A DNA stretch of 63,734 nt from Acidobacteriota bacterium (GCA_028876385.1 JAGWSF010000095.1:1-63734); one strand, 5' to 3'. Positions 1-8,381 are shown, counted from the first letter of the stretch. Made by a program: numbers and translations. The notes: generated by a model not told the origin, from the letters alone.

Positions 1-365
1 ACCCCCCACGCCTCGCAGCGTTCGAGGGCCAACTGCAGCATGGCCGCGGCTATGCCGGTCCGACGGGACGGAGGCTCGACGTATATGAGTTCCAGCACGC
101 CGAGCGGCTCCCTGCGGTCCCGGTCGGCCATCAGCGAGGCCAAACCCACCGGGCGGCCGCGGTCTGTGCCGAGGACCATCAGGCGGTCACCGTCGTCACC
201 TCCGGCGAGGGCGTATCCGAGGAAAGCGTCCAGATCGGCTCTCCAGAGGCCTCCGGCAAGAGACCACCCGCCGCGCTGGCCGTCCAACTCGGTCACCGCC
301 TGGTCCCACAACCTCCGCAGATCGCCCAGATCTGCCGCCGCGGCCGGGCGGGCACCGTGCTCCAC
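1..365 (-). CDS. GNAT-family N-acetyltransferase, C-terminus cut by window edge
   Basis: Read on the minus strand, an open frame starts at a GTG at 363-365 and runs off the left edge with about 121 codons visible. The translation has a typical GNAT fold order: an N-terminal helix region, a beta strand reading GRPVGLASLMAD, then LGVLELIYVEPPSRR followed by TGIAAAML. The last part matches the acetyl-CoA pyrophosphate loop (R/Q-x-x-G-x-G/A) and its helix. Substrate cannot be told. It lies 11 bp downstream of the 182-residue gene and is probably cotranscribed with it. The opposite-strand frame over the same bases has no recognisable domain and is rejected. Confidence 0.75.
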   Translation of the reverse strand, partial: MEHGARPAAAADLGDLRRLWDQAVTELDGQRGGWSLAGGLWRADLDAFLGYALAGGDDGDRLMVLGTDRGRPVGLASLMADRDRREPLGVLELIYVEPPSRRTGIAAAMLQLALERCEAWG

Positions 366-376
366 CGGCCGGCGCC

Positions 377-925
377 CTACTGGCCCTGCAGCTGATCTAT
401 CCGGTTGAGGATGGTGCGGCGACCCCGATGAGCCCTCTCGTAGTCCCCCACCGACGCCAGCTCGGATCGGCTCAGACCGGCCAGACGCTGAACCACCTGT
501 GACGCCGACAGGGAGTCGTACCCGGGTATGGCCAACTCGGCGGCCTCGGGGGGCGGCGGGCCCGCCCCGAGATCTCGGGCGGTCGGGGCGCTCGCCGGGC
601 CGGTCCCGGCGGGGACCTGATCCCCGGCGGGGTCGGCAGGGAGGGTGACCTCCGGATCCGAGTCCCGGCGCGGACCGGTCTCGAATCCCGTCGGGGGGCC
701 GGGATAAGGGGGCGGGGTGAACCGCTTCTCGAAGGTTTGGCGGCCCCGGCTCACGGCGAACCGCCCCACCACCCGGGCCATCCCGATCTGGGCTCCCACC
801 CGGGAGCGGCCCTTCTCGGCCAGCTTGGGGAGCTCCTCAGCGGCGGTGATGGCTAGGCCCACCGGAGCGTAGAAGAACACGTCGAGAGCCACGTCGAGGG
901 GCGTGGGCGGTTCCTCGGTCACCAC
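377..925 (-). CDS. conserved actinobacterial protein, helical, unknown function
   Basis: A 182-residue protein starting at GTG 925 (a second GTG follows directly) with AGGA a few bases upstream. I do not recognise a named function. Residues 1-70 form an amphipathic helical region (PLDVALDVFFYAPVGLA, then EELPKLAEKGRSRVGAQ). The middle is a Pro/Gly/Asp-rich linker. The last 50 residues (IPGYDSLSASQVV through TILNRIDQLQ) form a small helical module I have seen repeated in actinobacterial proteins. It follows the DUF4193 gene by 6 bp and precedes the acetyltransferase by 11 bp, so the three look like one operon. Confidence 0.7.
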   Translation of the reverse strand: MVTEEPPTPLDVALDVFFYAPVGLAITAAEELPKLAEKGRSRVGAQIGMARVVGRFAVSRGRQTFEKRFTPPPYPGPPTGFETGPRRDSDPEVTLPADPAGDQVPAGTGPASAPTARDLGAGPPPPEAAELAIPGYDSLSASQVVQRLAGLSRSELASVGDYERAHRGRRTILNRIDQLQGQ

Positions 926-931
926 TGGATC

Positions 932-1411
932 CTAGACACAGTCCCGGCACAACTGGGCTACCGGATCGGCGAGCTGACTGGGGTGCTTGACGAGGAAGCA
1001 CGACTGGCAGACGAACTCACCAGGCTGCTTGGGCAGGACCCGCAGCGGGCTCTCGCTGCGGTCGTCGCCGTCGACCACGTCTTCGTCGTCCTCGTCGTCC
1101 TCGTCGTCGTCGGGGACGACGAGCCTCTCCTTCAATATGACGTCGAGACTGGCCTCCACGTCGTCTGAGTCCTCATCGTCCTCATCCTCATCGTCGTCGT
1201 CCTCGTCGGTGCGGGCCTTCAGGGCGATGGCGGCGCTGTCGTCCTCCTCCTCGTCGTCGCCCTCGATGTCGGCCACGACGTCCTCATCGTCGTCGCCGAG
1301 GTCATCGATGTCGTCCTCCTCGTCGATCTCATCGAGCTCGTCCTCATCGAGATCGTCGGGCAGATCCTCGGACTCTTCCAGGGCGTCTTCGTCCAACTCG
1401 TCTTTAGCCAT
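932..1411 (-). CDS. DUF4193-like zinc-ribbon protein with very long acidic tract
   Basis: 159 residues; AAGGA sits at good spacing before the ATG. Residues 1-110 are extremely acidic, built largely of Asp/Glu runs. The C-terminal 45 residues carry RVLPKQPGEFVCQSCFLVKH and then LCRDCV, two CxxC pairs spaced as in the actinobacterial DUF4193 family, so a structural zinc site is likely. Family members are usually near 100 residues; the excess here is the acidic segment, encoded by GAC/GAG/GAT codon runs prone to length change. Function is unknown; a role in binding basic partners is only a guess. Confidence 0.75.
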   Translation of the reverse strand: MAKDELDEDALEESEDLPDDLDEDELDEIDEEDDIDDLGDDDEDVVADIEGDDEEEDDSAAIALKARTDEDDDDEDEDDEDSDDVEASLDVILKERLVVPDDDEDDEDDEDVVDGDDRSESPLRVLPKQPGEFVCQSCFLVKHPSQLADPVAQLCRDCV

Positions 1412-1765
1412 TCGTGATCCTTAAAAAGTCTTCGGTGGGAGTCACCCGCGACAACCGTCCGACATCGTCAGGCGCGGGATACTAGACGCCGGACTCGCGG
1501 TCCGGGGCACGTCCCAACCATCGACGCCACCCATCTATTCCGCCTGCGTGCGCCGGGCGGCCTGGGGAACCTTTGGGGCCGATCGTTGCGGGTCGTACCC
1601 GGCAGGGTCGACCGGCGTGCAACGCCCGTTGTCTACTTGGCTCCGCCAGGCCACCCTGGCCACGCTCCACCACTCGGGCGGGCGCAACTGCGCCATACAC
1701 GGTCGCGGACCGGAGACCGTCGCGTCAAGGGGTCAGCCCCCGAATTCTCCGCCGCCGAGCGGTCC
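1412..1765. other. gap without a convincing gene; one inverted repeat
   Basis: This 354-bp gap separates the DUF4193 start from the end of the LysM protein gene. Short frames here lack plausible starts or composition. A perfect 6-bp inverted repeat with a 5-base loop lies at 1489-1505 (ccggac/gtccgg), followed on the minus strand by TAGTAT, which could be a -10 element for the DUF4193 operon, but no -35 is evident. I see no tRNA fold or riboswitch. Confidence 0.4.
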
Positions 1766-2527
1766 TCAGGAGAAGCGGGGCAGGAGGGTCTCCACGTCGG
1801 CGACGTACTGCTGGGCGTCGGGGAGCACCCCGTAGTTCTGCAGGTTGATCGGCCCTTCGTAGTAGGCGGCGACGGTGGCGCACTGGTTGTTGGCCTCCTT
1901 ACCGGCGAGGAAGGCCAGGTAGGCGGCCGACATGCGGATGTTGTCCGACGGGGAGTGCACGTAGTCGAGGGTGAAGCCGACCAGCTGCTGGTCGATGAAG
2001 GTGGCGGTGTAGGGCTCTATCTGGCCGATCCCCACCGCCCCGGTCACCGACACCACACCCTGCTGCCAACCCGACTCGAGCCAGTCCACGGCCTCCAGCA
2101 GCGACGGTGACAGGCCGTAGTAGGCGGCCCAGTGCCGGAAAATGGGATCGAGCTGGTAGAACGTCGGCGAACCGGACAGCTGGGCCGGCAGCACGCCGGT
2201 GGGGCCCGGTGTGTAGGTGAAGGCGGCGCAGAAGCCGAACCCGTTGGACGGGCCGGCCCCCGAAGCCGAGCTGGTGGCCGAGGCCAGGGTCACGCCGGGG
2301 ATGGCCAGGCGCTCCCCTATGGGCAGGATGTCCAGCGGGTTGATGCCGTTGGCCGACGCCAGTTGGGCCACGGTCAGGCCGTGCGAGGTGGCGATCCCCC
2401 AGAGGGTGTCGCCGGGCTGGACCACGTAGGCGGCGCTGCTACCTGACCAGTCGGCCAGCCCGAACGACAGGGCGCTCGACAGGACGCCCAAGGCGATCAC
2501 GAGACGGATGGGGCGGGTCACAGGCAT
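1766..2527 (-). CDS. secreted LysM + lytic transglycosylase-like protein
   Basis: From ATG 2527 the product is 253 residues: signal peptide about 1-33, a LysM domain about 34-78 (YVVQPGDTLWGIATSHG), a Ser/Ala/Gly linker, and an SLT-type lysozyme-fold domain about 125-250. Glu151 in DWLESGW is the likely catalytic acid, and GIGQIEPYT at about 166-174 is the family's GxMQ-like motif. It should bind peptidoglycan and cleave it outside the membrane. An in-frame GTG at 2563 would add 12 residues and sits just after a -10-like TAACTT, so a longer leaderless product is possible. No c-di-AMP riboswitch, common before such genes in actinobacteria, was seen. Confidence 0.85.
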   Translation of the reverse strand: MPVTRPIRLVIALGVLSSALSFGLADWSGSSAAYVVQPGDTLWGIATSHGLTVAQLASANGINPLDILPIGERLAIPGVTLASATSSASGAGPSNGFGFCAAFTYTPGPTGVLPAQLSGSPTFYQLDPIFRHWAAYYGLSPSLLEAVDWLESGWQQGVVSVTGAVGIGQIEPYTATFIDQQLVGFTLDYVHSPSDNIRMSAAYLAFLAGKEANNQCATVAAYYEGPINLQNYGVLPDAQQYVADVETLLPRFS

Positions 2528-2567
2528 GGCAGAAGAAAGGGATCCAATCCCTCCGCCCGTCACGGTG

Positions 2568-2597
2568 AAGTTACAACGTCAACAGCAACCTCAGCAA
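2568..2597 (-). promoter_or_regulatory. candidate promoter of the LysM/transglycosylase gene
   Basis: On the minus strand TTGCTG (2592-2597) and TAACTT (2568-2573) are 18 bp apart. The -10 lies only 4 bases before the in-frame GTG at 2561-2563, so a transcript could begin at or inside that codon. Confidence 0.35.
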
Positions 2598-2658
2598 CCC
2601 CTTCGTCAACATCAACGACCGGGTCGGTCGGTTCCGGCGTGCCGCCCACCCTCCAAGT

Positions 2659-4326
2659 TCAGGGGGTGGCGGGGGCCCGCTCGGCGCGGCGGCTCTCGGC
2701 CCGGCGCTCGGCCTGGAGGCGCTCGAGGCCGGCCGAATCGTAGTCGGCGCCGTCCACGTAGCTCATCATGGCGGCGATGACGCGGTGACCGGCCCGCTCG
2801 GCGATCAGGTGGTGCATCTGCTGGCAGACCTGGCGGTACTCGGGATGACCCTGGGGGCTGGTCCGCAGTTCCAGCAGGTGCATGGCCTCCCGGGCGTTGA
2901 ACTGCATCACGTAGCGGATCCGGTAGGCCAGCGCCACGGCGTAGGCGGCCTGCGACGGACGGAAGCGGGTGGACAGCGCTGACCACAGCTCGGCCGATCG
3001 CTGCATGGCCGCGGCGTAAGCGTCCTCCCCCCCGGCTTCGATCACCGCCGCCGGCTGGCTGTACCCGTGGGCCGGGGTGAGGTCCTGCCATTCGACGGTC
3101 AGCAGCCGGTGACGCTGGAGGTCCCGGAAGGCCCCGTAGTCGGAGACCACGTCGAAGCGGTAGCCGCACCGCTCCAGGGCCCGGCCGGGCCGGTGGCGGC
3201 GGTTCTGGCGGTCCCCCACGTAGCGTCGCACCACCTCCAGGCGCTCCTCGGCGCTCATCGACACCACCTTGGCGTCCACGACCGACTCGGGCCGGTCCGT
3301 GTAGGGGTAGAGCATGGCGGCCACCACCTTGACCTCACCGTCAGGGTCCCAGTCGAGCAGCTCGACGTGGGGCGCCCGGCCGGCCATAGGCGAGGAGGAG
3401 GGGTCCGGCTCCGGTCCGAACAGGCCGTCGGCGAGGGCCTGCATGGCCGAGCGGTTGGCCTCGAGGTAGTCGGAATGGGCCACGCCCCGGTCGGCCACGT
3501 CCACCCGCTTGACCCACGACGGGATCACCTTGCGCAGCTCGGCCAGCATGAGATCGGCGTAGGAGCGGGCCTCGGGGAGGGGGTGGGCCCGCATGCGGAT
3601 GAGAAGCGATTCGTAGGCCTGGCCGCTGGCGTAGATGCCCAGATTGGAGGTGGCCCCCGCCGGCAGCATGCCGCGCAGGGCGTCGAAGGCCTTGGCCCGC
3701 ACCGACTGGCGCCACACGAAGTCGGAGTCGCCGGAGCCCTTGGGGTAGACGGCGGCGAAGTGCGACTGCAGCACCGGGAGCAGCTCGGCGTAGGCGTCGA
3801 AGAGCCGGTCCATGTCCCCCACGTAGCGGGCGCCTAGCGGCGAGTCCAGAATCTCGGTGTCGCGGTAGTAGCGGTAGCGACCGTTGGGGAGCCGGCTGTC
3901 GTAGGCCACATAGCGGGTCGACTTCTCCATGTAGGACATGAGCCGGCCCCACTCGAGGACTTTGGTGAGCACGTTCGAGGCCTGCTCACAGGCCAGGTGC
4001 ACCCCGCCGAGCTGGGCCACCGAATCGTCGCCGTACTCGAAGAAGATCTTGTCGTAGAGCTGCTCGGCCCGGGCCAGTCCGACCGTGGCGTCGACGCCGA
4101 GGTCGCCGCTTATGTCGAGGTCGCCGACGAACTCGTCGAGGAACAGCCGCCGCAGGCTCTTGGCCGAACGGGAGTAACGGGCGAACAGGGCGCCTTTGAC
4201 CACCTCGGGCAGGTTGACCAAGGCGAACACCGGGCCGTCGAGGTTGGTGAAGTACCGCCGCAGAACGTCCGCCTCGTCGTCGGTCCACTCCTCCGCGGCG
4301 TAGATTCCGGGGTCGACGCTGGCCAT
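2659..4326 (-). CDS. tandem ThyX-like (FAD-dependent thymidylate synthase-like) protein
   Basis: 555 residues from ATG 4326 (a TTG 12 bases upstream is in frame). Two ThyX-like halves can be seen. The first, about 1-290, contains EYGDDSVAQLGG and MEKSTRYVAYDSR, reminiscent of the ThyX S-x-R-Y segment. The second, about 330-540, contains LQRHRLLTVEWQ and FNAREAMHLLELRTSPQ, close to the RHR and N-x-R-E helices of ThyX. Classical ThyX is about 250 residues with a single domain and an RHRx7S motif; neither half keeps it exactly. The fold assignment is good, but thymidylate synthesis by this protein is uncertain. It is followed by helY in the same direction. Confidence 0.65.
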   Translation of the reverse strand: MASVDPGIYAAEEWTDDEADVLRRYFTNLDGPVFALVNLPEVVKGALFARYSRSAKSLRRLFLDEFVGDLDISGDLGVDATVGLARAEQLYDKIFFEYGDDSVAQLGGVHLACEQASNVLTKVLEWGRLMSYMEKSTRYVAYDSRLPNGRYRYYRDTEILDSPLGARYVGDMDRLFDAYAELLPVLQSHFAAVYPKGSGDSDFVWRQSVRAKAFDALRGMLPAGATSNLGIYASGQAYESLLIRMRAHPLPEARSYADLMLAELRKVIPSWVKRVDVADRGVAHSDYLEANRSAMQALADGLFGPEPDPSSSPMAGRAPHVELLDWDPDGEVKVVAAMLYPYTDRPESVVDAKVVSMSAEERLEVVRRYVGDRQNRRHRPGRALERCGYRFDVVSDYGAFRDLQRHRLLTVEWQDLTPAHGYSQPAAVIEAGGEDAYAAAMQRSAELWSALSTRFRPSQAAYAVALAYRIRYVMQFNAREAMHLLELRTSPQGHPEYRQVCQQMHHLIAERAGHRVIAAMMSYVDGADYDSAGLERLQAERRAESRRAERAPATP

Positions 4327-4398
4327 ACCGGGTGCCAATCTACGGGCCGTGGCGTCCGGGCAGGTGGACCCGCGAAAGGCCCGGTGCGCCGAGCGATC

Positions 4399-7050
4399 TC
4401 ACGCCGGTATCACCGACGAGGCGGCCACCACGCCGCGCATCAGGCGTTCGGCGGCGGCCCGGGCGACCTGAGCGGTGGCCACCTGCGGCGCCGTCTGGCC
4501 GACCTGGCGCAGCAGGTCGATCAGCTGCTTGACGTTGCGCACGAAGTCGCCGCCGGACATCTCCTCGTCCCCTATCACCTCGGCCAGGTCCTCACCCTCG
4601 GCCCAGGCGTAGGCCAGGGCTGCGAAGCCCGGGTCGGGGGGACGGGTGAGAGGCAGTCCGGCCTCGTCCTCGGCGGCGTTCAGCTCGCCCGCCAGCTGGG
4701 TCACCGCGGCCCAGCGCCGGCGGAGGCGGGGGGTGGGCAACCACGTCCCCGTCGCTCCCTGACCTCGGCTCTCGAAGGTGAAGACCGACACCGCCCCAGC
4801 CATCTCCGCCTCGCCCAGTCCGTCGAGGATCCCCTGCCCCAGGCATTCGGCGATCAGCAGGTCCGACTCGTGGTAGAGCCGGGCGAGGCGCACCCCGGCG
4901 TCGGTGAGGTTCCAGCCGTCCACGTAGCCCCAGGCCTCCAGCACACGCAGCACCCGGTCGAACTGGCGGGCGAGGGACTCGAGGCGCCCCTTGACCCTCC
5001 CCTGGAGGCGCTCCACCTCGCGACCCAGCCGCTCGGCCCGGTCCAGGGCCCGCAGGTGGAGCCGGGCGTCAGGGCAGGAGGCCACGGGATGGCTGTCGGC
5101 CGCCACCGCGTGGATCAGCCCGGCCCCTTCCGTGGGGGCGCCGGGAACCGGACCGTCGGTCTCGGCGAGGCGGACGGCCAGCAACGACGAAGCCACCTGG
5201 CGGCGGAAACCGGCGTTGTTGGGGGCATAGGGGGCGGGGAACTGGACGCGGCCCACCGCCACCGGCGGATCGGCGAAGTCCCGCGGCCCGAGCATCACCA
5301 CCTTGCGGTCGCCGGTGACGGCCCGCAGCCTGATGTCACCGCCCCGTCGGTGGCGGGTCGACAGCACCGCGATGCGGCCGCCGTGGTGCTTGCCGGGCAC
5401 GACCAGCACGTCGCCGGGGCGCACCCGTTCGAGCGCCGCGACCACCTCGGCGGCCGGGGCCACCCCCGGCCGCCCCGGGTCGTCGCCGGGCCGCACCAGG
5501 GTGCGGTACTCCTCGGCGTCGCCCCTCTCACAGGTCGCCGCCCGCCGGGCGTCGCGCAGGGCCGCGCCGGCCCGCTCCAACTGGGTCTCGAGCCGCACCA
5601 CGTCGCTGTCGGCCCGGAACTGGGCGAAGGACAGGTTGAGCAGGTGGTGGGCCTCGTCGGGCGGGTAGCGGCGCACCAGGTTGGCCGCCATGTTGTAGGT
5701 GGGCCGGAAACTGCTGGTCAAGGCATAGGTCCGGGCCCCGGCCAGCCCGGCGACCTGATCGAAGGGCACGAACGGCGACCAGAGCACCACGGCGTAGCCG
5801 ACCTCGTCGATGCCGCGCCGACCGGCCCGGCCGGTGAGCTGGGTGTACTCCCCGGGGGTCAGGAACTCGTGGCGCTCCCCGGTGAACTTGGTGAGCTTCT
5901 CGATGACGACCGTCCGGGCCGGCATGTTGATACCGAGCGACAGGGTCTCGGTGGCGAAGACGACCTTCACCAGGCTGGCCGCGAAGCAGGCCTCCACGGC
6001 CTCCTTGAACGACGGCACCATCCCGGCGTGGTGAGCGGCGTAGCCGGCCTCCAGGCCGCTCAGCCACGCCCCGTAGTCGAGCACGCCCAGGTCCTCCTCC
6101 GACAGCGGCGCCACGTGCTCCGCCACGATGGCCCGGATCTGGCGGCGTTCCTCGGCCGTGGTCAGGCGCTTCCCCTCCCGCCGGCAGGCGGCCACCGCGT
6201 CGTCGCAGGCGGCCCGGGAGAAGATGAAGTAGATGGCGGGGAGCATCTCGTGCTCGGCCAGCAGGTCGACGACCTCCACCCGCCGGGGGGTGAACAGCCG
6301 TCCCCGCGGCCGACCCTGCATGCCGGGGCGGCGCAGCGTCCGCGAGTCGAGGGCCACCGCCTCGGGGTTGGGACGGCCGTCGAGCAGCGTCGGCATGAGC
6401 AGGAGGCGGTCGCTGGATCGATCCCCGAGCAGGTAGAGGTCGTGCAGCTCCACCGGTCGGCGCTCCTCGATGACCGCGGCGGTGGGACCGCGCACGGTGC
6501 GGATCCAGTCGGCGAGCTCCTCGGCGTTGGACACCGTGGCGCTGAGGCACACCAGGTCGACCCCGGGCGGGGCGTGGATGATCACCTCCTCCCAGACCGG
6601 TCCCCGGTAGGCGTTCTGCAGGTAGTGAACCTCGTCGAGGATGACGTAGCGCAGTCCGGTGAGGGCGCCCGACGAGGCGTAGATCATGTTGCGCAGGACC
6701 TCGGTGGTCATGACCACGATGGGAGCCGTGCCGTTGATCGAATTGTCCCCGGTCAGGAGCCCGACCTGCTCGGCGCCGTGACGGCGGACCAGCTCCCAGT
6801 ACTTCTGGTTGGACAGCGCTTTGAGCGGGGTGGTGTAGAAGGCCTTGCGCCCGTCGGCGACGGCACGGGACACGGCGTACTGGGCCACCACCGTCTTGCC
6901 CGAACCAGTCGGGGCGGCCACGACCACGCTGCCGCCGTCGTCGAGCGCGTCGAGGGCCCGGACCTGGAAGGCGTCTAGGTCGAAGCCGAGCCCGGCGACG
7001 AAACGGGCCCGCGGATCGGCTGTGGGGGTGAGCTCGGGCTCGGTCGACGT
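4399..7050 (-). CDS. helY: HelY-type DEAD/DEAH (Ski2/Mtr4-like) RNA helicase
   Basis: Superfamily 2 helicase. Numbered from the proposed ACG start, the Q-motif-like GFDLDAFQVRALDAL precedes Walker A APTGSGKT (about 46-53), then LDEVHYL (DEVH box), LSATVS (motif III) and QLTGRAGRRGID (motif VI); the C-terminal half is the helical DSHCT-like region. 883 residues fits the family. It lies directly after tatC, as in the mycobacterial tatA-tatC-helY order. No in-frame ATG, GTG, TTG or CTG exists between the tatC stop and a GTG at 6927 that would delete the Q motif. The best start is ACG at 7048-7050 with GGGAG 8 bases upstream, giving MSTEPELTPT. Confidence 0.85.
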   Translation of the reverse strand, partial: TSTEPELTPTADPRARFVAGLGFDLDAFQVRALDALDDGGSVVVAAPTGSGKTVVAQYAVSRAVADGRKAFYTTPLKALSNQKYWELVRRHGAEQVGLLTGDNSINGTAPIVVMTTEVLRNMIYASSGALTGLRYVILDEVHYLQNAYRGPVWEEVIIHAPPGVDLVCLSATVSNAEELADWIRTVRGPTAAVIEERRPVELHDLYLLGDRSSDRLLLMPTLLDGRPNPEAVALDSRTLRRPGMQGRPRGRLFTPRRVEVVDLLAEHEMLPAIYFIFSRAACDDAVAACRREGKRLTTAEERRQIRAIVAEHVAPLSEEDLGVLDYGAWLSGLEAGYAAHHAGMVPSFKEAVEACFAASLVKVVFATETLSLGINMPARTVVIEKLTKFTGERHEFLTPGEYTQLTGRAGRRGIDEVGYAVVLWSPFVPFDQVAGLAGARTYALTSSFRPTYNMAANLVRRYPPDEAHHLLNLSFAQFRADSDVVRLETQLERAGAALRDARRAATCERGDAEEYRTLVRPGDDPGRPGVAPAAEVVAALERVRPGDVLVVPGKHHGGRIAVLSTRHRRGGDIRLRAVTGDRKVVMLGPRDFADPPVAVGRVQFPAPYAPNNAGFRRQVASSLLAVRLAETDGPVPGAPTEGAGLIHAVAADSHPVASCPDARLHLRALDRAERLGREVERLQGRVKGRLESLARQFDRVLRVLEAWGYVDGWNLTDAGVRLARLYHESDLLIAECLGQGILDGLGEAEMAGAVSVFTFESRGQGATGTWLPTPRLRRRWAAVTQLAGELNAAEDEAGLPLTRPPDPGFAALAYAWAEGEDLAEVIGDEEMSGGDFVRNVKQLIDLLRQVGQTAPQVATAQVARAAAERLMRGVVAASSVIPA

Positions 7051-7063
7051 CGGCCTGACTCCC
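7048..7063 (-). promoter_or_regulatory. Shine-Dalgarno and apparent ACG start of helY
   Basis: On the minus strand GGGAG (7063-7059, overlapping the tatC TAG) is followed after 8 bases by ACG (7050-7048). The spacing is ideal and the encoded N-terminus looks natural. Either ACG is used as a rare start or an ATG has mutated or been misread by one T-to-C change. Confidence 0.5.
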
Positions 7064-7860
7064 TACTTGCCGAGGAGGCGACCGACCACGATGCTCACCT
7101 CGTAGAGGACGAGCATGGGCACGGCCATGGCGAGGAAGGAGAACGGATCGCTGCTGGGGGTGATCACCGCCGCCACCAGGCAGATGACGACGATGGCCGG
7201 CCGACGCCACTGGCGCCACTTACGGCTGGGGACCACCTCCACCAGTTGCAGGAAGACCAGCACCAGCGGGTACATGAAGACGGCCCCGAAGATGAGGGCC
7301 ATGGCCATGTAGAGGGTGGAGTACCGAGACGGCGAGAACAGCGGCACGATGCCCGAACCGCTGACGCTGATCAGCCAGTCCAGGGCCTTGGGAAAGACCA
7401 GCACGGCGGTGGTCACCCCGCTGGCGAACAGCACGATCGCGGCGGCGACGAAGGGGACGATGTAGCGCTTCTCGTGCTTGTAGAGGCCCGGTGTGATGAA
7501 CCGCCACAGCTCCCACACGATGACCGGGGCGGCGAGGACCACGCCGCCGTATCCGCTCACCTTGAGGCGGGTCGTGAAACCCTCCAGCGGGCCGGTCGTG
7601 ACCAGGTTGCCCTTGGTGATGTCCTTGCTGCCGTGGTGGATCAGGTAGTCGCGGTAGGGCGCCAGCATGAAATGGATGACCGAGTCGTAGAGGAACCAGA
7701 TCACGACCATCCCGGCCACGATGGCCACCAGCGACACGATCAGGCGGTTGCGCAGCTCGGCGAGGTGCTCGAACAGCGACATGGTGCCCGTCTCGCGGTC
7801 GCGCCGGGACCGGTCCCCGGGCACCTCCCCGTCGAGGCGGTCGTCAGTGGCAGAGGTCAT
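7063..7860 (-). CDS. tatC: TatC, twin-arginine translocase core subunit
   Basis: 265 residues from ATG 7860; an upstream GTG would add 15 residues without similarity to the family. After a charged N-terminal tail of about 25 residues comes MSLFEHLAELRNRL, the hallmark cytoplasmic TatC motif with the Glu that helps bind twin-arginine signals. Six membrane segments follow (for example LIVSLVAIVAGMVVIWFL and IVPFVAAAIVLFASGV), and ITPSSDPFS stands near the last helix pair. It forms the receptor of the Sec-independent export machine with the TatB-like protein encoded upstream. It ends 12 bp before the proposed helY start and in the same frame, separated from it by a single TAG. Confidence 0.95.
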   Translation of the reverse strand: MTSATDDRLDGEVPGDRSRRDRETGTMSLFEHLAELRNRLIVSLVAIVAGMVVIWFLYDSVIHFMLAPYRDYLIHHGSKDITKGNLVTTGPLEGFTTRLKVSGYGGVVLAAPVIVWELWRFITPGLYKHEKRYIVPFVAAAIVLFASGVTTAVLVFPKALDWLISVSGSGIVPLFSPSRYSTLYMAMALIFGAVFMYPLVLVFLQLVEVVPSRKWRQWRRPAIVVICLVAAVITPSSDPFSFLAMAVPMLVLYEVSIVVGRLLGK

Positions 7861-7941
7861 GGTCTCAGGTCCGGTGCGGTCACCACGGCGACCGCCCATC
7901 CCCACCCTAGGCCCTGGCGGCCCCGCGGCCGGGGCAGGCGG

Positions 7942-8355
7942 TCAGTTGAAGCCGGGGTCATCGGGTGGTGGCGCCGGGCTCCAGCCGAGGTTCGGCCCGG
8001 CCACTGCGCTGCCGCCGGCCGCCGATGCCGGCCCGGGCGCCAGGTTGGTGGTCTGGGGCCGCACCTGGTTGACCCCGGCCGAGTCGGCTTCGAACGGCGC
8101 GACCAGGTCGGTCACGGCCCGGCGGACCCCCCGGCGGACCTGGGCCGGACGGAAGTCGCCGATGGCCGACGTGAAGGCGTCGTGGGGCTCGGCCAGCGCG
8201 TCGCGCACCTCTTCCTGCAGCGACGACGACATGGCCCGCATCTGGCCGATGAAGCGCCCCAGGGTCCGGGCCGCGCCGGGCAAGCGGTTGGGACCGAGGA
8301 CGACCAGGGCCACGACGGCCAACATCAGCAGCTTGTCCGGGCTGAGATCCAGCAC
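7942..8355 (-). CDS. tatB: TatA/TatB-family translocase protein, TatB-like
   Basis: 137 residues from GTG 8355. A short N-terminal membrane helix (LLMLAVVALVVLGPNRLPG) is followed by an amphipathic helix (AARTLGRFIGQMRAMSSSLQ) and a Pro/Ala-rich tail, the TatA/B layout. LGPNRLP, rather than TatA's FG-x-K-x-L-P hinge, and the longer helix favour TatB. It would form the receptor complex with TatC, encoded 81 bp downstream. A -10-like TAGGAT lies 6 bases before the GTG, so the transcript may be leaderless. Confidence 0.85.
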   Translation of the reverse strand: MLDLSPDKLLMLAVVALVVLGPNRLPGAARTLGRFIGQMRAMSSSLQEEVRDALAEPHDAFTSAIGDFRPAQVRRGVRRAVTDLVAPFEADSAGVNQVRPQTTNLAPGPASAAGGSAVAGPNLGWSPAPPPDDPGFN

Positions 8356-8361
8356 AGCCCG

Positions 8362-8367
8362 ATCCTA
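8362..8367 (-). promoter_or_regulatory. -10-like element, possible leaderless tatB
   Basis: TAGGAT on the minus strand ends 6 bases before the GTG start. This is the TANNNT-to-start spacing typical of actinobacterial leaderless transcripts; no Shine-Dalgarno is present. Confidence 0.4.
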
Positions 8368-8381
8368 CCTACGGGGCGTGC

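Noticed and set aside
1482..1700. A 72-codon minus-strand frame in the 1412-1765 gap
   Set aside because: No ribosome site, atypical composition and no family resemblance; treated as non-coding.
2528..2658. c-di-AMP (ydaO-type) riboswitch before the LysM gene
   Set aside because: The leader is too short or absent, and no conserved elements were seen; a promoter-like pair lies instead right at the start.
6925..6927. GTG as start of helY
   Set aside because: It removes the conserved segment before Walker A (GFDLDAFQVRAL) that is clearly encoded in the same frame.
3997..6978. A 993-codon plus-strand frame with no stop
   Set aside because: It is antisense to the ThyX-like and helY genes, has His/Gly/Arg-rich nonsense composition and no domain; long shadow frames are expected at this GC content.
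7063..7860. TatC-HelY as a natural fusion through TAG readthrough
   Set aside because: The frame is shared, but a good Shine-Dalgarno and near-cognate start immediately follow; a fusion would tether an RNA helicase to the membrane without precedent known to me.
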